A stretch of DNA of 64,000 nt, taken from the NCBI GenBank assembly GCA_030149295.1, contig JASBRV010000078.1, positions 33,776 through 97,775 on the forward strand. The letters run 5' to 3'. Below, in pieces: positions 26,636 to 35,891 of the stretch (position 1 is its first letter; each line of letters starts with the position of its first letter). The notes beneath the pieces are model-generated. The model saw only the letters and a program-made list of their open reading frames with translations. It was not told the origin of the DNA and did not search any database. The translations under genes were made by a program, and so were the position numbers. The stretch comes from Bacteriovoracales bacterium. Lineage in GTDB: Bacteria; Bdellovibrionota; Bacteriovoracia; Bacteriovoracales; Bacteriovoracaceae.

Positions 26636-27835
26636 ATGACCAACATCACGATTTTATTCAGTTTATTCTTTCTTTCCCTCCCGTCTCTGGCGACAAGCTA
26701 TTTCCCAAAGAACTATACTGACTCAAAAAGTCGGTTAAAGCGCGCTATTAATGATTTAAAAAGCCAATATGAAAATAAGCTTGAATCTTTTCAACTTAAA
26801 GTCCCGAGCCGTATTGACGATGATCTTTCTATAGATGGTCTTTACCTAGATTGCTCAAACAATTCCCCCAAACCTTCAAAGTTACTGCTTTTAACTTCAG
26901 GTGTTCATGGACCAGAATCCTATGTTGGAGCTGGTGCTCAACATTGGTATATAAAAAATGCTCTTAAAAAGAAGTGTACTCAAGGGCTATCTGTCCTCAT
27001 TTTCCACGCTATCAACCCCTATGGTTTTAAATATGGCAGAAGATTTAACGAAGATAATATTGATCTCAATAGAAACTTTCCAACAAAGCCTAACTTGTAT
27101 GAAAGTGAGAATGAAGCCTATCATGATCTAGAATTTATTCTTAATCCTAAAAAACCGGTTGGCCCCCTAGCCCTTCGTTCAGCAAGTCTTTTTACTCAAT
27201 TAATGAAGGAGCTAATTGGTGGCTTAAGTGTCTCAAATATTCGTCAAGCCTCAGTCGGTGGCCAATATGATTACCCGGAAGGTATCTATTACGGAGGTGA
27301 CCGCCCGGCAGCTCAAACCTCTTTATTAACACCTCTCTTAAAAAGGTATCTTAATCGCCACGACCAAGTTCTTCATTTCGATTTTCATACGGGCCTAGGA
27401 GAAGAAGGAGTTCTCCATCTCATCACAGGGCCCACCATTGGAACTTATGGAAATCAATTACTGAGTAAAGTCTTTCGAAAATATAAGCCTCATTTCTTCG
27501 ACATTACTCACCCGACTGACCCTGGCTTTTATGAAGTAGGAGGAGATTTTGTCGATTTTGTACCTCAACTGAAAGAAAACAATAAGATTTTAGGACTTAC
27601 TGTTGAATACGGCACTGTTGGTCTTGGACTTTTCCCCCAATTAAAAACCCTTACCCGATTGGTCAATGAAAACCAAGGTCATCACCATGGCTATAAAAGT
27701 AAAAGAATAGAAAAGCGGGTAAAGCGGCGTTTAAAAGAGCTTTTTCATCCAACAACGAAAAGCTGGCAAAATAAAATCCAAGAAACGAATTCCTTTCTCT
27801 TAACAACTATTCTGAATGATTTTTTAAAAATCTAA
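26636..27835 (+). CDS. exported DUF2817 / M14-like zinc peptidase
   Basis: 399 aa with signal peptide FSLFFLSLPSLAT. The M14-type zinc site is recognisable: SGVHGPES supplies His and Glu, HFDFHTGLGEEG the third ligand His, and TVEYGTVG the candidate catalytic Glu; NIDLNRNFP is the substrate-binding Arg motif. DUF2817 proteins are relatives of zinc carboxypeptidases. It probably trims peptides outside the cytoplasm. It ends 24 bases before the convergent yjdM gene. Confidence 0.88.
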   Translation: MTNITILFSLFFLSLPSLATSYFPKNYTDSKSRLKRAINDLKSQYENKLESFQLKVPSRIDDDLSIDGLYLDCSNNSPKPSKLLLLTSGVHGPESYVGAGAQHWYIKNALKKKCTQGLSVLIFHAINPYGFKYGRRFNEDNIDLNRNFPTKPNLYESENEAYHDLEFILNPKKPVGPLALRSASLFTQLMKELIGGLSVSNIRQASVGGQYDYPEGIYYGGDRPAAQTSLLTPLLKRYLNRHDQVLHFDFHTGLGEEGVLHLITGPTIGTYGNQLLSKVFRKYKPHFFDITHPTDPGFYEVGGDFVDFVPQLKENNKILGLTVEYGTVGLGLFPQLKTLTRLVNENQGHHHGYKSKRIEKRVKRRLKELFHPTTKSWQNKIQETNSFLLTTILNDFLKI

Positions 27836-27859
27836 GGGGAAGAATTGCTATTAAAAGGA

Positions 27860-28195
27860 TTAAACTTTCTTAACAAACTCCGACTTTAAGTTCATGGCGC
27901 CAAAACCCTCTATTTTACAGGCAATATCATGGCCATCCCCACTATCGTGAACAAGACGGATATTTTTCACTTTTGTTCCCACTTTCACACTCTGGGAACT
28001 TCCTTTGATCTTTAGGTCTTTTATGACCGTGACCGTATCACCTGTTGCTAAGACATTTCCATTAGCATCTTTGATTTCGGGAATCTCAGGTGTGGCCGTG
28101 GGGTCCCATTGATGTTGGCAGTCAGGACAAACGAGCATATTGCCATCGGGATAAGGATATTCATACTCACATTTTGGACAATTCGACTCGCTCAT
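27860..28195 (-). CDS. yjdM: YjdM/PhnA-like zinc ribbon protein
   Basis: 111 aa from the ATG at 28195 (GGAAAAAGA upstream), the same length as E. coli YjdM. A zinc ribbon (CPKCEYEY... CPDCQHQW) is followed by the conserved C-terminal domain with [31 protein letters not shown] and [22 protein letters not shown]. Despite the old name PhnA it is not a phosphonate hydrolase; the function is unsettled. It overlaps the end of arsH by 29 bases. Confidence 0.95.
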   Translation of the reverse strand: MSESNCPKCEYEYPYPDGNMLVCPDCQHQWDPTATPEIPEIKDANGNVLATGDTVTVIKDLKIKGSSQSVKVGTKVKNIRLVHDSGDGHDIACKIEGFGAMNLKSEFVKKV

Positions 28196-28853
28196 TCTTT
28201 TTCCTTTCACTATAACGATTCACTAAAAACTCTGAATGATCTCTTGTTAAATAGGTGAATCTCATTAGCTCTTCCATGACATCGATAACTCTCTCGCGAA
28301 AAGCAGATTCTTTCATTGTACCATCATCATGAAACTCTTGATAGGCCTTTGCTACTGAAGACTGATTGGGTATGGTGATCATTCTCATCCAGCGCCCAAG
28401 AATTCGCATATTATTAACGGCGTTGAAACTTTGAGAACCACCACTAACTTGCATTAAGGCAAGGGTTCTCCCTTGAGTTGGCCTGACAGCACCGATACTT
28501 AGGGGAATCCAATCGATTTGAGTTTTCATAAGTCCCGACATATTTCCATGGAGCTCAGGTGAGGACCAAACCTGCCCTTCAGACCATAAACTTAACTCTC
28601 TTAATTCCTGAACTTTTGGGTGATCGACGGACTTATCATTATCAAAAACTGGAATACCTGTCGGATCAAAGACTTTTACCTCTGCTCCCATAAATTCAAG
28701 AATCCCTCTTGCCTCTTCAGCTAAAAGCCTAGAGTAAGAGCGATCTCTCAATGAGCCATAAAGAATAAGAATTCGTGGTTTGTGTTCACTTTTTTCTTTC
28801 TTCGGAATTTCAAGAGAAAATTTTTCGTCTTTTAAATAAATAGGAATATTCAC
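28167..28853 (-). CDS. arsH: ArsH, NADPH-dependent FMN oxidoreductase for organoarsenicals
   Basis: 228 aa flavodoxin-like protein. [15 protein letters not shown] is the FMN phosphate loop; [21 protein letters not shown] and [25 protein letters not shown] are the highly conserved ArsH core. ArsH oxidises trivalent methylated arsenicals and protects against redox stress. It follows arsC by 30 bases on the same strand. Confidence 0.96.
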   Translation of the reverse strand: MNIPIYLKDEKFSLEIPKKEKSEHKPRILILYGSLRDRSYSRLLAEEARGILEFMGAEVKVFDPTGIPVFDNDKSVDHPKVQELRELSLWSEGQVWSSPELHGNMSGLMKTQIDWIPLSIGAVRPTQGRTLALMQVSGGSQSFNAVNNMRILGRWMRMITIPNQSSVAKAYQEFHDDGTMKESAFRERVIDVMEELMRFTYLTRDHSEFLVNRYSERKKNERVELSKM

Positions 28854-28883
28854 TTAACAACACCCCGAAACACTTGGTTCCCT

Positions 28884-29297
28884 TTATAATAACTGATCTA
28901 TATTTTGAATAAATTCTTTTATTTCATCACGAACGCGGCGATATATTTGTAGCTTTTCTTCTTCATTTTCGAAATTTGCGCTCATTCGAGGGGGATCATC
29001 AAATCCGCGATGAATGATTTTTCCTCCAGGAAAATAAGGACAATTTTCATGAGCGTCTGAACAGACGGTAAAAACCACATCCATCGTAATCCCTTCTAGC
29101 TCATCTGTTGTATTTGATTCATGGGTGGAAATGTCAACGCCTGATTCTGCCATCACCTTGACTGCATAAGGGTTTAAGCCATTCTTTTTTGTACCTGCCG
29201 AATAGAAATTGTACTTGTTCCCAAAAAGAGACTTTCCAAAACCTTCGGCCATTTGGGAGCGGCAGCTATTACCTGTACATAAAAAAAGAATATTCAT
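28884..29297 (-). CDS. arsC: arsenate reductase, thioredoxin-coupled (LMW-PTP fold)
   Basis: 137 aa. LCTGNSCRSQMAEG contains the P-loop with Cys7 and Cys12. Cys79 and Cys86 in VCSDAHENCP form the redox relay of the Staphylococcus/Bacillus ArsC type, and DDPP closes the active site. It reduces arsenate to arsenite. The operon arsC-arsH-yjdM has no arsenite pump or ArsR in the window; those must lie elsewhere if present. Confidence 0.96.
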   Translation of the reverse strand: MNILFLCTGNSCRSQMAEGFGKSLFGNKYNFYSAGTKKNGLNPYAVKVMAESGVDISTHESNTTDELEGITMDVVFTVCSDAHENCPYFPGGKIIHRGFDDPPRMSANFENEEEKLQIYRRVRDEIKEFIQNIDQLL

Positions 29298-29385
29298 CTT
29301 TTTGCCTTTGAAGTCTTATGAAGTCCCGACAATAGCAAAAGTGTTGATTACTGAAAAATGAGGATTTCTTTAGATTGGCAAAAGA

Positions 29386-29412
29386 GTGCAGAGCTCAGCT
29401 GGAGCCCTGCAC
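29386..29412 (-). terminator. hairpin downstream of the beta-propeller gene
   Basis: On the minus strand GTGCAGGGCTC and GAGCTCTGCAC can pair with one internal mismatch around a 5-base loop, followed by TCTTTT. It lies just after the stop of the beta-propeller gene and upstream of arsC. Confidence 0.6.
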
Positions 29413-29419
29413 AAAAAAC

Positions 29420-30466
29420 CTAGAAAAAAGTAAGCCCAAATGGGTTAACACCAGTACTGATATCTTTTTCAAGAATTAAATTTTTCTTCTTAATGGAAAA
29501 GCGAAGAACTGAATTGTGAGTCTGTTTACCTCCAGAATGGGTGATGACGAGAGTAAATTCGTCACCTCTGTCATCAACAGCGATATTATGCGCTGTTGGA
29601 AACTTCAGTGCCTCACTATCCAGAATTTTTAATCCTTGTTTCGTTACTTGAAGGGCATAAACTGCAGGAGAGCCCGCTTTCTCATCTATATCTAGTGCAA
29701 AAAGGAAGCGTCCATTTTCAGAGCCGGATATTCCATGAATTCCTACGGCAACTTTCTTTTTCGCTAGAGTTTTAAGGGAGCCTTGTTGAATTAGATGAAG
29801 CACTCCTGTTTCCTGTTCAACGACCACAAAGAAGCCAGCTTTGACGGGATTAAAAAGATGAATGTCTTCAGAAAAAACCTTGGTATTAACAATTTTAAGA
29901 TTTCTTAAAGAAATTTGTAAGAGAACATCGAATTTCTTACCATCATTTCCTTGCACACCTTTTACGGTCAAATAGGCAAACTGACGATCCATAACCACAT
30001 CATGGGGATTTCCAGAATCGAGTACCTTAGGAAGACTGAAGTGACGACGTCTTAATGTTCTTCCTTCGTCAGCGACTTCAATAAGGTCCATTCCCTTTTC
30101 GATATCAGTTGCTACAGCGACTCTTAATCCTGTTAGGGGATGGGAAAACTGGTGAAAGGCTCCTTTTGAAAGTTCAATTTGGGAGAGAACTTTCTTTGTA
30201 TTTGCATTCACGACTGAAAGCTGACTTCTTGTTCTATCGGCGAAGGCCACAAGTCTTTGTCCTTTGGGTGTCCCTAAGGGTGTGACATACATAGGTTCCT
30301 CGACCTCCGTACTTAAAAGATCACCTTGTAATCTTAAATCAGATTCCTGGTATTCAATAAAACTCAAGCTGCCGCCCCTATTGGCAATGGCAAACTCTCC
30401 TACCGGTTTTGCTAATAATGACTGCCCTATAAATAAAGCAATGCTAAGTGTTGTTAATTTTCTCAT
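29420..30466 (-). CDS. exported beta-propeller protein (YncE/lactonase-like fold)
   Basis: 348 aa with an excellent AGGAGG site and signal peptide LSIALFIGQSLLAKP. Repeated segments of the type ...LSVVNANTKKVLSQIEL..., ...NPHDVVMDRQFAYLTVKG..., ...GIHGISGSENGRFLFALDI... and ...AHNIAVDDRGDEFTLVITHSG... fit the blades of a seven-bladed propeller with periodic His-Gly/Asp turns. The function is unknown; such proteins bind ligands or serve as scaffolds in the periplasm. Confidence 0.8.
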   Translation of the reverse strand: MRKLTTLSIALFIGQSLLAKPVGEFAIANRGGSLSFIEYQESDLRLQGDLLSTEVEEPMYVTPLGTPKGQRLVAFADRTRSQLSVVNANTKKVLSQIELSKGAFHQFSHPLTGLRVAVATDIEKGMDLIEVADEGRTLRRRHFSLPKVLDSGNPHDVVMDRQFAYLTVKGVQGNDGKKFDVLLQISLRNLKIVNTKVFSEDIHLFNPVKAGFFVVVEQETGVLHLIQQGSLKTLAKKKVAVGIHGISGSENGRFLFALDIDEKAGSPAVYALQVTKQGLKILDSEALKFPTAHNIAVDDRGDEFTLVITHSGGKQTHNSVLRFSIKKKNLILEKDISTGVNPFGLTFF

Positions 30467-30598
30467 CTCTTACCTCCTAGACTGAGGATTTATTTATAAA
30501 AGCGCCCCTAGGTTATGAAAAAGGAATAAATTTCATCTTTGTGATAACCTATGGCTATAGGACTTTTTAAACACTTAAAAAACAGGTACATTTAAGGG

Positions 30599-30952
30599 AT
30601 GAGCTTAAAAGATCAAATCCTCAAGAATTTAGAAATGAATGGTTTTCCTCAAAAAAAGGTCTCTTTGCCACTAGAGAAGATGTATGAAGTGGCAGATGAA
30701 AAAGGGGAAAACCTCAATACAATCCTTGAAGAACTCAAGGTTCTAGGAGTGGATCATTTAAAAGAGGAAGATAAGATCGTCTTTAAAAGTGCTCTTCCCA
30801 ATATGACTGGTGATTCTATAAAAAGGGCCCAGGAGATGATGGCCAAGATGGACCCTAAGGAACTCAAAGATCTACAAGAGCAAATTGCCAATATGAGTGA
30901 AGAGGAAAAGGAAAAACTTCTAGAACAGGCCAAGGCCATGGGACTTTTTTGA
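30599..30952 (+). CDS. small cytoplasmic hypothetical protein, helical
   Basis: 117 aa without signal. The sequence is almost entirely predicted helix, with a C-terminal half rich in Lys, Glu and Met (IKRAQEMMAKMDPKELKDLQEQIANMSEEEKEKLLEQAKAM, here quoted in spirit as heptad-like). The stop overlaps the start of the CBS gene as TGATG, so the two are coupled. No family recognised. Confidence 0.75.
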   Translation: MSLKDQILKNLEMNGFPQKKVSLPLEKMYEVADEKGENLNTILEELKVLGVDHLKEEDKIVFKSALPNMTGDSIKRAQEMMAKMDPKELKDLQEQIANMSEEEKEKLLEQAKAMGLF

Positions 30953-31458
30953 TGAGCTTTTTCATTCTTAAAAATGGAAAACTTAAGAACCTCAGCTTTC
31001 CCTATTTAAGTCATGATTCTGGACGGCGCTTAGAAGTAACCCTGGCTCCACACTCTCCTCAGAAGAAAGAAGTTCTTAAATCTGATCAAACTTTTGTCAT
31101 TGAAATTATGTCAAAACCAGCGATCACTCTTGATTATCAGGCAACAGTGAAAGAGGCGCTTGAGCTCTTTGACAAAATTGGTACGCGCCACCTAATCCTC
31201 AGTAAAGGTGATGATATCAAAGGGATGATTAGTGACAGAGACATCACTTGGATAAAAAAACTCGAAAATGATCATGCGACTATGGTGTCAAAATATATGA
31301 GTGATCTTCTCCTTGTTTGTCACGAAGAGACCGTAATTGATTTTGTTGCCAAGGTCATGGTTCATGAGAAAATTTCAGCACTGCCCGTAATCAACGATAA
31401 GCATCAAGTGACTGGCATCGTTACTCATAGTGATCTTCTTAGGTGGATTTACGAATAA
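30952..31458 (+). CDS. CBS-domain protein
   Basis: 168 aa, cytoplasmic. After a 45-residue N-terminal part come two CBS motifs: VIEIMSKPAITLDYQATVKEAL to IKGMISDRDITW, and MVSKYMSDLLLVCHEETVIDFV to VTGIVTHSDLLRWIYE. Paired CBS motifs bind adenine nucleotides and act as energy or ligand sensors. There is no fused effector domain, so it may regulate a partner protein. It is translationally coupled to the gene at 30599. Confidence 0.93.
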   Translation: MSFFILKNGKLKNLSFPYLSHDSGRRLEVTLAPHSPQKKEVLKSDQTFVIEIMSKPAITLDYQATVKEALELFDKIGTRHLILSKGDDIKGMISDRDITWIKKLENDHATMVSKYMSDLLLVCHEETVIDFVAKVMVHEKISALPVINDKHQVTGIVTHSDLLRWIYE

Positions 31459-31518
31459 TCTCTTGGACAACGACACAATCTGTTAGTCATCTTTACTTTC
31501 TTGTGCGAATCTTCTTCC

Positions 31519-32766
31519 ATGAAAATTTTGCTTGGAAGTTTATTATTAGTTCTAACGTCTTCGCTAAGCGCAAAATCAGTCACTCTCACTGATCTTTATA
31601 AACAAGCAAAGAAAAATAATCCCAATATTAAACGCATTCAACTAGAAACAAATTTTCAAAAGGCTCGCGTAAACGAGCTCAAATCTGCCTTCTTGCCCCA
31701 ACTCTCTGTTGAAGGCGTCTATTTTTACGGTAACGTCCCCTTGAGGTCTGAAATTGGTCAAACAGGTTGGGACCGGATCGACAACCAAAACGCTATTAGC
31801 TTAAGGACCACTCTCTATAATGGTGGGGCGGAATACACCTACTTTAAATATAAAGAAATCCTTCCTGCCCTAGCGAAAAATCAAAAAGACAGTGAACTCT
31901 TCACTTTCTTTTTACAACTAAGCGCTCTTTATTTTGATTATCTTAGTCTTATTAATCAGGAATCCCTTATAAAAAGACAGGTGACAAGCCTTTCCAAAAG
32001 AGCAGAGCTCTTAAAGAAGTGGAGCCGTATTGGTCGAGTGAGAAAAGCTGATTACCTAAGCACACTGACCCAACTGCGCGCGCTAGAAGGAAGACTTCAA
32101 GAACTAAAAGAACTGCAACAAACTGCAAAGCTTAATCTCAAGGCCATGACGGGCATGGATGTGCTCGCTTCAGGTGGTGAATTAAGTGATCTCAATTATG
32201 AAGAGTTGCCTGCGACCTGGGGTAGAGATTTTAGCAATCGACCCCAATATCGTCTTCTTGAAGAATCTATCGAAAACCAATTACAAAATATCACCATTCA
32301 AAATGCTGCCCTTAGGCCTCAAATAGACTTTCGCTCCAACTACTATATCAATAGACGTCAGTTTGGCCGCCAAGATGATTGGGATTTGGCTATCACCGTC
32401 AGTTGGAACTTCTTTGATTTTGGCGGCACTTCCTCACGAGTTGAACAAGAAAGAGTCAGGCTACGCCAACTTCACGCAGACCTTGAAATGGCAAAGATTA
32501 ATCTTTCCAATGAAATGAAAGTCGTTGAGGCTCAATTTAAAAACCAAGTAAAAAGAAAGCGCCTTCTTAAAAGTTCTTTTGAAGTTTCAAGACTTAATTA
32601 CAATGAGCAAAGTAAAGAATTTAAAAAAGGCCTCATCGATGCTCTAGATTTAAACCGGGCCCTAGAACAAATGATCCAAGCAGAGCTTGCTTACGAGTCC
32701 ATGAAATTCACTCTGGCTGAACAATGGTACTCGCTAAAACTCATCAATGGGGATATAGAGCTATGA
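31519..32766 (+). CDS. TolC-family outer-membrane efflux protein
   Basis: 415 aa from the ATG at 31519, signal peptide LGSLLLVLTSSLSAKS. Two OEP repeats of long helices are visible (VTLTDLYKQAKKNNPNIKR, SKRAELLKKWSRIGRVRKADYL, YNEQSKEFKKGLIDALDLN), with barrel strands near INRRQFGRQDDWDLAITVSWNFFDFG. It should form the outer-membrane exit duct of a tripartite pump. Its stop overlaps the RND gene start as ATGA. Confidence 0.93.
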   Translation: MKILLGSLLLVLTSSLSAKSVTLTDLYKQAKKNNPNIKRIQLETNFQKARVNELKSAFLPQLSVEGVYFYGNVPLRSEIGQTGWDRIDNQNAISLRTTLYNGGAEYTYFKYKEILPALAKNQKDSELFTFFLQLSALYFDYLSLINQESLIKRQVTSLSKRAELLKKWSRIGRVRKADYLSTLTQLRALEGRLQELKELQQTAKLNLKAMTGMDVLASGGELSDLNYEELPATWGRDFSNRPQYRLLEESIENQLQNITIQNAALRPQIDFRSNYYINRRQFGRQDDWDLAITVSWNFFDFGGTSSRVEQERVRLRQLHADLEMAKINLSNEMKVVEAQFKNQVKRKRLLKSSFEVSRLNYNEQSKEFKKGLIDALDLNRALEQMIQAELAYESMKFTLAEQWYSLKLINGDIEL

Positions 32767-35700
32767 CCCTCTCAGAGATTTCCATCAAAAAACCCGTCTT
32801 TGCTTGGATGCTGATGATTGCCATGATTCTCTTTGGCCTGCTTGGCTTCTTTCAATTGGGCATCAACGAAAACCCCGACGTGGACTACCCCACCATTTCG
32901 GTGAATTATATTTATGATGGAGCCACTCCAGCTGTTATTGAAAAAGACATTTTAGAACCAGTAGAGAGTGTCCTCGTTTCCATGCAAGGAATAAGAAACC
33001 TTTCTTCCACGGCAGATCGAGGAAACGGCTCTGTCACTTTAGAGTTTGAATTGGATAAGGATGTCGACTTCGCCCTTCAGGAGGTACAAACCCTTCTAGG
33101 CCGTGCCCAAAGGGAGCTTCCCGGAACAGTGGAACCTCCTGTTGTGACCAAAAGTAATGCTGCAGATGATCCTATCATGTATCTCTCTCTCTTCACTGAA
33201 AAGCTCTCTAAAAGAGAGGTCATGATTCTCTTTCGCGATCAAATTAGAGATCAGCTCTCTACCGTTGAAGGTGTGGCGGAGATTAGGGCTTTTGGTTACC
33301 ACGAACCTCTGATGCGTATTGATCTAAAGGTCGACCAACTCCAGCAGTATCAGCTCACACCTAATGATATTTTTAACAGCATCCAACGGGAGCATTTGGA
33401 GCTTCCCGCTGGAAAGTTTGAAAAAGGCGATGATGAAAAACTCATTCGGATTATGGGTGAGGCCACAAATACTGAAGAATTTCAAAATATGGTTATTTCT
33501 CGAAGAGGAGGAGCCCCCAATTTTGTTCCTCTTCAAGTCAAAGATGTGGCCAATGTCTACGAAGGTATTGAAAACCTAAGAAGAATTTCTCGCTACAACG
33601 GAACTTTCGCCATCGGCATGGCCGTTCAAAAACAACGAGGCGTAAACGCAGTTGCCACAGCAGATCGCGTCTTGGCCAAGCTCGATGAAATCAACAAGAA
33701 CCTTCCCGCAGGTGTTCTAATAAAGCCCAATTTTGATCGCACTCAATTCATTAGGGCGAGTGTGGATGAACTTGTTCTTAACCTCATCTTGTCCGCGATT
33801 TTAACGAGCCTTGTTTGCTGGCTCTTTTTAAAATCCATGAGTGCAACAATCAATATTATTCTCGCTATCCCGACGGCCGTCGTTGGTGCCTTTGCCTTCA
33901 TGTACCTTTTTAATTTTTCCCTCAATACATTCTCTCTTCTGGGGCTTTCCCTCGCCATTGGTATCGTCGTTGATGATGCCATTGTTATGCTTGAAAATAT
34001 CGTCCGTTTTGCGGCAAAAGGCTTTGATAAACTCAAGGCCTCTTTATTGGGAAGTAAAGAAATTACTTTTGCCGTTATCGCGACTACTCTAACACTTGTG
34101 GCTATTTTTGCCCCCATCACCCTCATGAAAGGCATCGAAGGTCGCTTCTTTTTTGAATTTGCCATCACCTTATGTATTGCTGTTTCCCTCTCCTCTCTTG
34201 AAGCCTTAACTCTTACCCCCATGAGGTGCGCCCAGTTTTTAGATATAAAAGGCAAAGGCTATTGGATTCATCGTTTCATCGATAAGATCGTCGATTTTCT
34301 TAAAGCAGGATACGAAAAAGGATTACACTTAAGCCTTAACAATAAATTTAAAGTGATCTCACTTTCCCTTGTCCTCGTCAGCAGTTCCTATTTTCTTTTG
34401 CAAAAGATTCCTCGTGAATTCTCTCCTGCTCAGGATAGTGGGGTACTCTTTTGTATTTTCATCGCCCCCGACGGACGGTCCATGGATTACACCAACGCAA
34501 AGGTTCGCCGCTTTGAGGAGATTGTAGGAGCTAATCCTAACGTTCTTCGCACTTATGTAGCAGTCGGTGGATTTGGTCGTGGTGGTCAAGGAAACCGCGG
34601 AAATGGTGTCGTCATTTTAAAGCAAAAGAGTGAACGAGAAATGAGCCAAGCTGAAGTCGCTGCCCAATTGAGAAAAGAGATAAAAGTCATTGATGGCCTC
34701 AAAGTCATTATTCGTGACCGCTTTGGCTCTGCAATTGGAGGAAGAAGGGGCTCTCCCGTTGAATTTACTATACGAGGGCCAAATCCAGAGAAACAAAAAG
34801 AACTCTACTACGCCATGCTTAAGAAGATGGAAGAGACACAGCTTATGGAGGGCATTCGCTCTGATGATGTGAGAGAGCTGCCAGAAATTCATATTGTTCC
34901 CAATAGAGATGAAGCCCGTGCCCGTGGTGTTGAAATTGCGGAAATCGCACGCGCCATTAATATTGCTACTGGCGGAGTCATTGTTGGCCAGTACACAAAA
35001 GATGGTCGCCGCTTTGATGTCTATGTCCAACTCGAGGAAAAAGACAGACGAGGCCCTGATGATATTGAAGGTGTTTTCGTTCGCAATAATCGCGGCGAGC
35101 TAGTTGAACTTAACGAGGTTGTAAGCTTTGAAAAAAGAAGTGGCCCTCAAAATATTTATCGAGAAGATCGCTTTCGCGCCCTAAGAGTTGATGCTAACCT
35201 TGCCAAAGGAGTTGTGGTGAGTGAGGCCATCGCTGCAGTTGAAAAAATTGCCGAAGAAACTTTAACAGAGGGTTATTATATTGAGTTTTCTCAGGATCTT
35301 GATGACTCCCTTTTAAATATTCTCTTTATTATTGGTCTCGGTCTCGCCATTGCTTATATGGTCCTCTCTTCCCAATTTAATTCTTTTATTGATCCTCTCC
35401 TAGTCTTTCTTGCTATACCTTTTGGTCTTTTTGGTTCTCTTTTGGGACTTTTTCTCTTTGGACAAACACTCAATGTTTACTCCATGATCGGCATTATGCT
35501 GACCATGGGTCTTGTAAAGAAGAACTCCATTTTGATCGTCGAATTCACGAATCAATTACGTGATCAAGGAAAGGAGCTTCTCCCCGCTCTTATTGAAGCT
35601 TGTACTTTGAGGTTTCGCCCCATTCTCATGACTACCTTAGCCACCCTGGCGGCAGCAGTTCCCGCCGCCCTCTCCCAAGGAGCGGGTAGCGAAACAAGAA

Positions 35701-35849
35701 TCCCCATGGCCGTGGTTGTTCTTGCCGGGGTCTCTGTTTCGGCCTTCTTTACACTATTTGTCATCCCTATTTTCTACCAACTCTTTGCTCGTGAGAGGAA
35801 AAACCTAGAAAAAGAAGTGGATGCCATCTTGCAAGCCAATCCCCAATAG
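32763..35849 (+). CDS. RND-family (HAE1/AcrB-like) multidrug efflux transporter
   Basis: 1028 aa, the usual RND length, from the ATG that overlaps the tolC-like stop. It has 12 membrane segments and two large periplasmic domains. Proton-relay residues are present: Asp404-Asp405 in GIVVDDAIVM (TM4) and Lys920 in GLVKKNSILIVEF (TM10). The N-terminal SEISIKKPVFAWML is typical. It exports hydrophobic compounds using proton influx. No membrane-fusion adaptor gene lies next to it. Confidence 0.96.
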   Translation: MTLSEISIKKPVFAWMLMIAMILFGLLGFFQLGINENPDVDYPTISVNYIYDGATPAVIEKDILEPVESVLVSMQGIRNLSSTADRGNGSVTLEFELDKDVDFALQEVQTLLGRAQRELPGTVEPPVVTKSNAADDPIMYLSLFTEKLSKREVMILFRDQIRDQLSTVEGVAEIRAFGYHEPLMRIDLKVDQLQQYQLTPNDIFNSIQREHLELPAGKFEKGDDEKLIRIMGEATNTEEFQNMVISRRGGAPNFVPLQVKDVANVYEGIENLRRISRYNGTFAIGMAVQKQRGVNAVATADRVLAKLDEINKNLPAGVLIKPNFDRTQFIRASVDELVLNLILSAILTSLVCWLFLKSMSATINIILAIPTAVVGAFAFMYLFNFSLNTFSLLGLSLAIGIVVDDAIVMLENIVRFAAKGFDKLKASLLGSKEITFAVIATTLTLVAIFAPITLMKGIEGRFFFEFAITLCIAVSLSSLEALTLTPMRCAQFLDIKGKGYWIHRFIDKIVDFLKAGYEKGLHLSLNNKFKVISLSLVLVSSSYFLLQKIPREFSPAQDSGVLFCIFIAPDGRSMDYTNAKVRRFEEIVGANPNVLRTYVAVGGFGRGGQGNRGNGVVILKQKSEREMSQAEVAAQLRKEIKVIDGLKVIIRDRFGSAIGGRRGSPVEFTIRGPNPEKQKELYYAMLKKMEETQLMEGIRSDDVRELPEIHIVPNRDEARARGVEIAEIARAINIATGGVIVGQYTKDGRRFDVYVQLEEKDRRGPDDIEGVFVRNNRGELVELNEVVSFEKRSGPQNIYREDRFRALRVDANLAKGVVVSEAIAAVEKIAEETLTEGYYIEFSQDLDDSLLNILFIIGLGLAIAYMVLSSQFNSFIDPLLVFLAIPFGLFGSLLGLFLFGQTLNVYSMIGIMLTMGLVKKNSILIVEFTNQLRDQGKELLPALIEACTLRFRPILMTTLATLAAAVPAALSQGAGSETRIPMAVVVLAGVSVSAFFTLFVIPIFYQLFARERKNLEKEVDAILQANPQ

Positions 35850-35891
35850 AATTCGTAGACGAAGGCCCTTGCCTTTGACATCATTATAAAG

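Noticed and set aside
33743..34255. Minus-strand ORF inside the RND transporter gene
   Set aside because: It is an antisense shadow; the RND frame is complete and strongly conserved in pattern.
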